Positions 6,791 through 8,739 of a stretch of 8,739 nt of DNA are shown here, one piece after another. The notes under the pieces were generated by a model. It did not search any database, was not told the origin of the DNA, and was given only the letters and a program-made list of their open reading frames with translations. Origin of the DNA: Microbacteriaceae bacterium (GTDB taxonomy: Bacteria > Actinomycetota > Actinomycetes > Actinomycetales > Microbacteriaceae); NCBI GenBank assembly GCA_017744755.1, contig JAGIAU010000091.1, positions 1-8,739 of the forward strand, written 5' to 3'. The translations under genes and the position numbers were made by a program. Positions within the stretch are counted from its first letter, which is position 1. Every line of letters begins with the position of its first letter.

Positions 6791-6796
6791 ACCCTA
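6791..6796 (-). promoter_or_regulatory. -10 box (TAGGGT) of the NRPS-like gene, leaderless layout
   Basis: Read on the minus strand, TAGGGT fits TANNNT and is followed by 6 bases and then GTG 6784. Transcription would begin at the start codon. No recognisable -35 lies 16-18 bases further upstream. An earlier GTG, within the box region, is closed by a stop two codons later and is not used. Confidence 0.55.
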
Positions 6797-6887
6797 TCGG
6801 CGCGGCCCGCCGCGCACCGCCCCCTGGCTCGCCCGCCGCGCGCCCCCGCTCTCGCCCGCACGCGCCCGCGCGCGCCCGCCGAGGACC

Positions 6888-6963
6888 GCGAGTGTGCAGT
6901 TGCCGCCCCTCCCGCGCCCGCCGCATGCCGCGAGCGTGCAGTTGCTGCCCCTCCCTCACCCGA
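6888..6963 (+). repeat. Imperfect tandem repeat, 42-base period
   Basis: Two copies begin at 6888 and 6930 with GCGAGTGTGCAGTTGC and GCGAGCGTGCAGTTGC. They agree at about 30 of the first 34 positions before diverging. The start of the first copy (6888-6900) is a perfect 13-base inverted match to ACTGCACACTCGC at 7019-7031, which overlaps the proposed -35 of the peptidase gene. Confidence 0.75.
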
Positions 6964-6970
6964 TAGGGGG

Positions 6971-7055
6971 CGCAGACCGCACACTCGCAGAACACTCGCG
7001 CAGACCGCACTCGCGCAGACTGCACACTCGCAGCACACTCGGGCAGACTGGCAGC
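6971..7055 (+). repeat. Cluster of GCAGACYG / ACACTCG direct repeats upstream of the peptidase gene
   Basis: The motif GCAGACC or GCAGACT occurs four times (about 6972, 7000, 7015 and 7043), mostly followed by GCACACTCG or GCACTCG; CACTCG itself recurs five times in this stretch. The last GCAGACT supplies the putative -10 box of the peptidase gene. The arrangement suggests either a multi-site operator or a fragment of a dispersed repeat. The rest of the 6785-7055 gap (6801-6887) is C/G-rich low-complexity DNA in which I see nothing else. Confidence 0.7.
7021..7049 (+). promoter_or_regulatory. Promoter of the M20 peptidase gene: -35 TGCACA, -10 CAGACT
   Basis: TGCACA (7021-7026) matches TTGACA at four of six positions. 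It is 17 bases from CAGACT (7044-7049), a one-base variant of TANNNT. The box ends 6 bases before ATG 7056, the same spacing as at the other operon starts, again implying a leaderless mRNA. There is no Shine-Dalgarno in front of ATG 7056. Confidence 0.45.
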
Positions 7056-8561
7056 ATGGGCGACGCGACCGACGGGACCGATCTGCCGGTGCTCGGCCCG
7101 ACTGCGGCCACGGCGCGCGACCTCATCCGCTTCGACACGACGAACTGGGGCGAGGGGAGGTCGAGGGGCGAGACCGAGGCCGCGGAGTACCTCGGCGAGC
7201 GACTGCGCGCGCTCGGCCTCGCGCCGCAGTACTTCGAGTCCGCACCGCGGCGCACGAGCGTCGTCGTCCGCGTCCCCGGCCGCCGCACGGACCTCCCCGC
7301 GCTCGTCGTCCACGGTCACACCGACGTCGTGCCGGCCGACCCCGCCGCCTGGTCGGTCGACCCGTTCGGCGGCGAGGTGCGCGACGGCATGCTCTGGGGC
7401 CGCGGCGCGGTCGACATGAAGGACATGGACGCGATGATCGTCACCGCGATCGGCGACATCCTCGAGTCCGGGCGGCTGCCGGAGCGGGAGCTCGTCGTCG
7501 CGTTCTTCGCCGACGAGGAGAACGGCGGCCAGTACGGCTCGCACTGGCTCGTCGAGCACCACCCCGAGCTCTTCGCCGGCGCGACGGAGGCGATCAGCGA
7601 GGTCGGCGGCTACTCGATCGACGTGGCCGGCCGGCGTGCCTACCTGCTGCAGACGGGGGAGAAGGCGCTCGTCTGGGTCCGCATCGTCGCCCACGGCCCC
7701 GCCGCGCACGGCTCGCGCCTGGTCCGGGAGAACGCGCTGACGCGACTCGCCGAGGCGGTCGCCGCGATCGGCCGCCACGAGTGGCCGGTCGAGCTGACCC
7801 GCACGACGGAGGCGCTGCTGGCGGAGCTGGAGCGGCTCCTCGATGCGAACCCTTCGACTCGCTCCGCTCGCTCAGGGGACCAGCTCGACTCGCCCTCGGC
7901 TGGCACAGGGGACCATGAGCCTGGCTCCCTGAGCGAGGCGCAGCCGAGTCGAACTGGCTCCCTGAGCGAGGCGCAGCCGAGTCGAACTGGCCCCCTGAGC
8001 GAGGCGCAGCCGAGTCGAAGGGCCGACGCCCTCGTCGCCCGCACCGGCACCGCCGCCGGCTTCCTGCTCCCGTCCCTGCGCAACACGAGCAACCCCACCG
8101 TCCTGACCGCCGGCTACAAGCACAACGTCATCCCCGACCGGGCCGAGGCGCTCATCGACCTCCGCCCGCTGCCCGGCCAGGAGCAGCGCGTGCTCGACGC
8201 GATCCGCGCCCTGCTGCCCGAGGGCGTCGAGCTCGAGGTGGTCCGCAGCGATGTCGGCCTCGAGTTCCCCTTCGAGGGCCGGACCGTCGAGGCGATCAAG
8301 GCGGTCATCGAGCGGCACGACCCCGGCGCACCGGTGCTGCCGTACCTGATGCCGGCCGGCACGGACAACAAGGCGCTCAGCACGCTCGGCATCACCGGCT
8401 ACGGCTTCGCGCCGCTGCGGCTGCCGGCCGAGCTCGACTTCCCCGGGCTGTTCCACGGCGTCGACGAGCGCGTGCCCCTCGACGCCCTGGACTTCGGCAC
8501 CGCCGTGCTGACCGACTTCCTGCTCGGGGTTTCGCCGGAATCGGCCTCCGCGAACCCCTAG
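7056..8561 (+). CDS. M20-family zinc peptidase/deacylase (DapE/ArgE-like) with an in-frame repeat insertion
   Basis: This predicted cytoplasmic metallohydrolase of 501 residues would remove an N-terminal residue or acyl group from small substrates; the exact substrate is unknown. Expected di-zinc residues are visible: H88 in VVHGHTD (84-90), D120 in GRGAVDMK (116-122), catalytic E154 and ligand E155 in ADEENGG (152-158), E182 in SEVGG and H467 in LFHGVDER. The conserved lid-side stretch LRNTSNPTVLTAGYKHNVIP follows the insertion. Residues 266-322 (57 codons) are encoded by repeats and contain GSLSEAQPSRT twice plus a close third copy. Removing them leaves 444 residues, the normal family length, so the frame appears to have tolerated the insertion. 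ATG 7056 is chosen from the promoter box 6 bases upstream and the family-typical N-terminus. The stop overlaps the uppP -10 box. Confidence 0.88.
   Translation: MGDATDGTDLPVLGPTAATARDLIRFDTTNWGEGRSRGETEAAEYLGERLRALGLAPQYFESAPRRTSVVVRVPGRRTDLPALVVHGHTDVVPADPAAWSVDPFGGEVRDGMLWGRGAVDMKDMDAMIVTAIGDILESGRLPERELVVAFFADEENGGQYGSHWLVEHHPELFAGATEAISEVGGYSIDVAGRRAYLLQTGEKALVWVRIVAHGPAAHGSRLVRENALTRLAEAVAAIGRHEWPVELTRTTEALLAELERLLDANPSTRSARSGDQLDSPSAGTGDHEPGSLSEAQPSRTGSLSEAQPSRTGPLSEAQPSRRADALVARTGTAAGFLLPSLRNTSNPTVLTAGYKHNVIPDRAEALIDLRPLPGQEQRVLDAIRALLPEGVELEVVRSDVGLEFPFEGRTVEAIKAVIERHDPGAPVLPYLMPAGTDNKALSTLGITGYGFAPLRLPAELDFPGLFHGVDERVPLDALDFGTAVLTDFLLGVSPESASANP
7850..8022. repeat. Palindromic-type repeat block inside the peptidase gene (2 copies leftward, 3 rightward)
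   Basis: CTTCGACTCGCTCCGCTCGC begins a 30-base copy at 7852-7881, and a decayed second copy follows at 7884-7914; both end in CAGGGGACC. Three 33-base tandem copies in the opposite orientation fill 7923-7955, 7956-7988 and 7989-8021, each containing CCTGAGCGAGGCGCAGCCGA and ending GTCGAA. The outer ends CCCTTCGACTCG (7850-7861) and CGAGTCGAAGGG (8011-8022) are perfect 12-base inverted repeats, so the block could fold into a long stem. The block adds 57 codons with no stop or frameshift. The style resembles dispersed intergenic palindromes that I associate with Microbacteriaceae genomes; that link is from memory. Confidence 0.88.
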
Positions 8562-8564
8562 GCT
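8559..8564 (+). promoter_or_regulatory. -10 box (TAGGCT) of uppP, overlapping the peptidase stop codon
   Basis: TAGGCT fits TANNNT. Its first three bases are the TAG stop of the peptidase gene, and it ends 6 bases before GTG 8571. uppP could therefore have its own leaderless transcript as well as read-through from the peptidase gene. No clear -35 or Shine-Dalgarno is seen. Confidence 0.5.
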
Positions 8565-8570
8565 CGCCGG

Positions 8571-8739
8571 GTGGGATTCTTCGAGGCGATCATCCTCGGC
8601 CTGGTGCAAGGCCTGACCGAGTTCCTCCCGATCTCCTCGAGCGCGCACCTCGAGATCGTCGGCAAGCTCGCGGGCTGGGGCGACCCGGGCGCGACGTTCA
8701 CCGCGATCACGCAGATCGGCACCGAGGTCGCCGTCATCC
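8571..8739 (+). CDS. uppP: Undecaprenyl-diphosphatase (UppP/BacA), 5' part only
   Basis: UppP is an integral membrane enzyme that dephosphorylates undecaprenyl diphosphate so the lipid carrier can be reused in cell-wall synthesis; it also gives bacitracin resistance. Only the first 56 codons are inside the window. The diagnostic segment GLVQGLTEFLPISSSAHLEI (residues 10-29) contains the conserved glutamate and the SSSAH active-site loop. It is followed by a GWGDPGATFTAITQIGTE stretch (35-52) typical of actinobacterial UppP. The GTG start at 8571 puts the protein at the standard N-terminus and lies 9 bases after the peptidase stop. The remaining four fifths or so lies beyond the right edge, so integrity cannot be judged. 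Confidence 0.95.
   Translation, partial: MGFFEAIILGLVQGLTEFLPISSSAHLEIVGKLAGWGDPGATFTAITQIGTEVAVI

Noticed and set aside
4154..7918. Very long rightward open frame (1254 codons) across the NRPS-like gene
   Set aside because: Its product is Arg/Gly/Asp-rich without domains. It is opposite to a protein with complete adenylation, carrier and reductase motifs. Long antisense frames are common in such G+C-rich DNA.
7850..8022. Insertion sequence or frameshifted pseudogene in the peptidase
   Set aside because: There is no transposase frame and no target-site duplication that I can see. The reading frame and the downstream catalytic histidine are preserved, so the gene is treated as intact.

Overview
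The window is very G+C-rich DNA (roughly three quarters G+C by eye). The proteins and the start signals point to a high-GC actinobacterium, most likely of the family Microbacteriaceae. That placement is an inference from protein style, repeat style and gene order, not from a search. It holds seven genes: five complete ones in the interior and one cut by each edge, plus holo-ACP synthase tucked against the large gene. No rRNA, tRNA, CRISPR array or transposase gene was seen.

Left region (1-3094). A sulfonate/taurine-type ABC transporter ATPase (ssuB-like) runs leftward off the edge. Divergent from it is a tightly packed rightward operon: O-acetylhomoserine sulfhydrylase (metY), a CoA-binding-domain protein and an OsmC-family protein. 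The last two junctions are a 2-base gap and a 1-base overlap. Together this looks like a sulfur island: uptake of organosulfur, fixation of sulfide into homocysteine, and a thiol-dependent protective enzyme. The 110-base divergent gap carries repeated GTGAC half-sites that could be a shared operator.

Middle (3095-6784). A convergent gap of about 280 bases carries three direct copies and one inverted copy of a 24-base unit, which together form a 15-bp perfect hairpin. Next comes a leftward two-gene unit: a 996-residue adenylation-thiolation-reductase (A-T-R) NRPS-like protein and a holo-ACP synthase-type phosphopantetheinyl transferase whose GTG start overlaps the NRPS stop by 4 bases. This is a self-contained 'activate, load, reduce' unit with its own carrier-protein activator. 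It is the best candidate here for an undescribed small-molecule pathway.

Right region (6785-8739). A 271-base divergent gap is rich in short direct and inverted repeats. It is followed by a rightward M20-family zinc peptidase that carries an in-frame, 57-codon block of palindromic-type repeats in its middle. The start of uppP (undecaprenyl-diphosphatase) then runs off the right edge.

Across the window, four of the five first-in-transcript starts (metY, the NRPS-like gene, the peptidase, uppP) are preceded by a TANNNT-type -10 box ending exactly 6 bases before the start codon. This is the layout of leaderless actinobacterial transcripts. The operon-internal genes for the CoA-binding and OsmC proteins instead have good Shine-Dalgarno sites.
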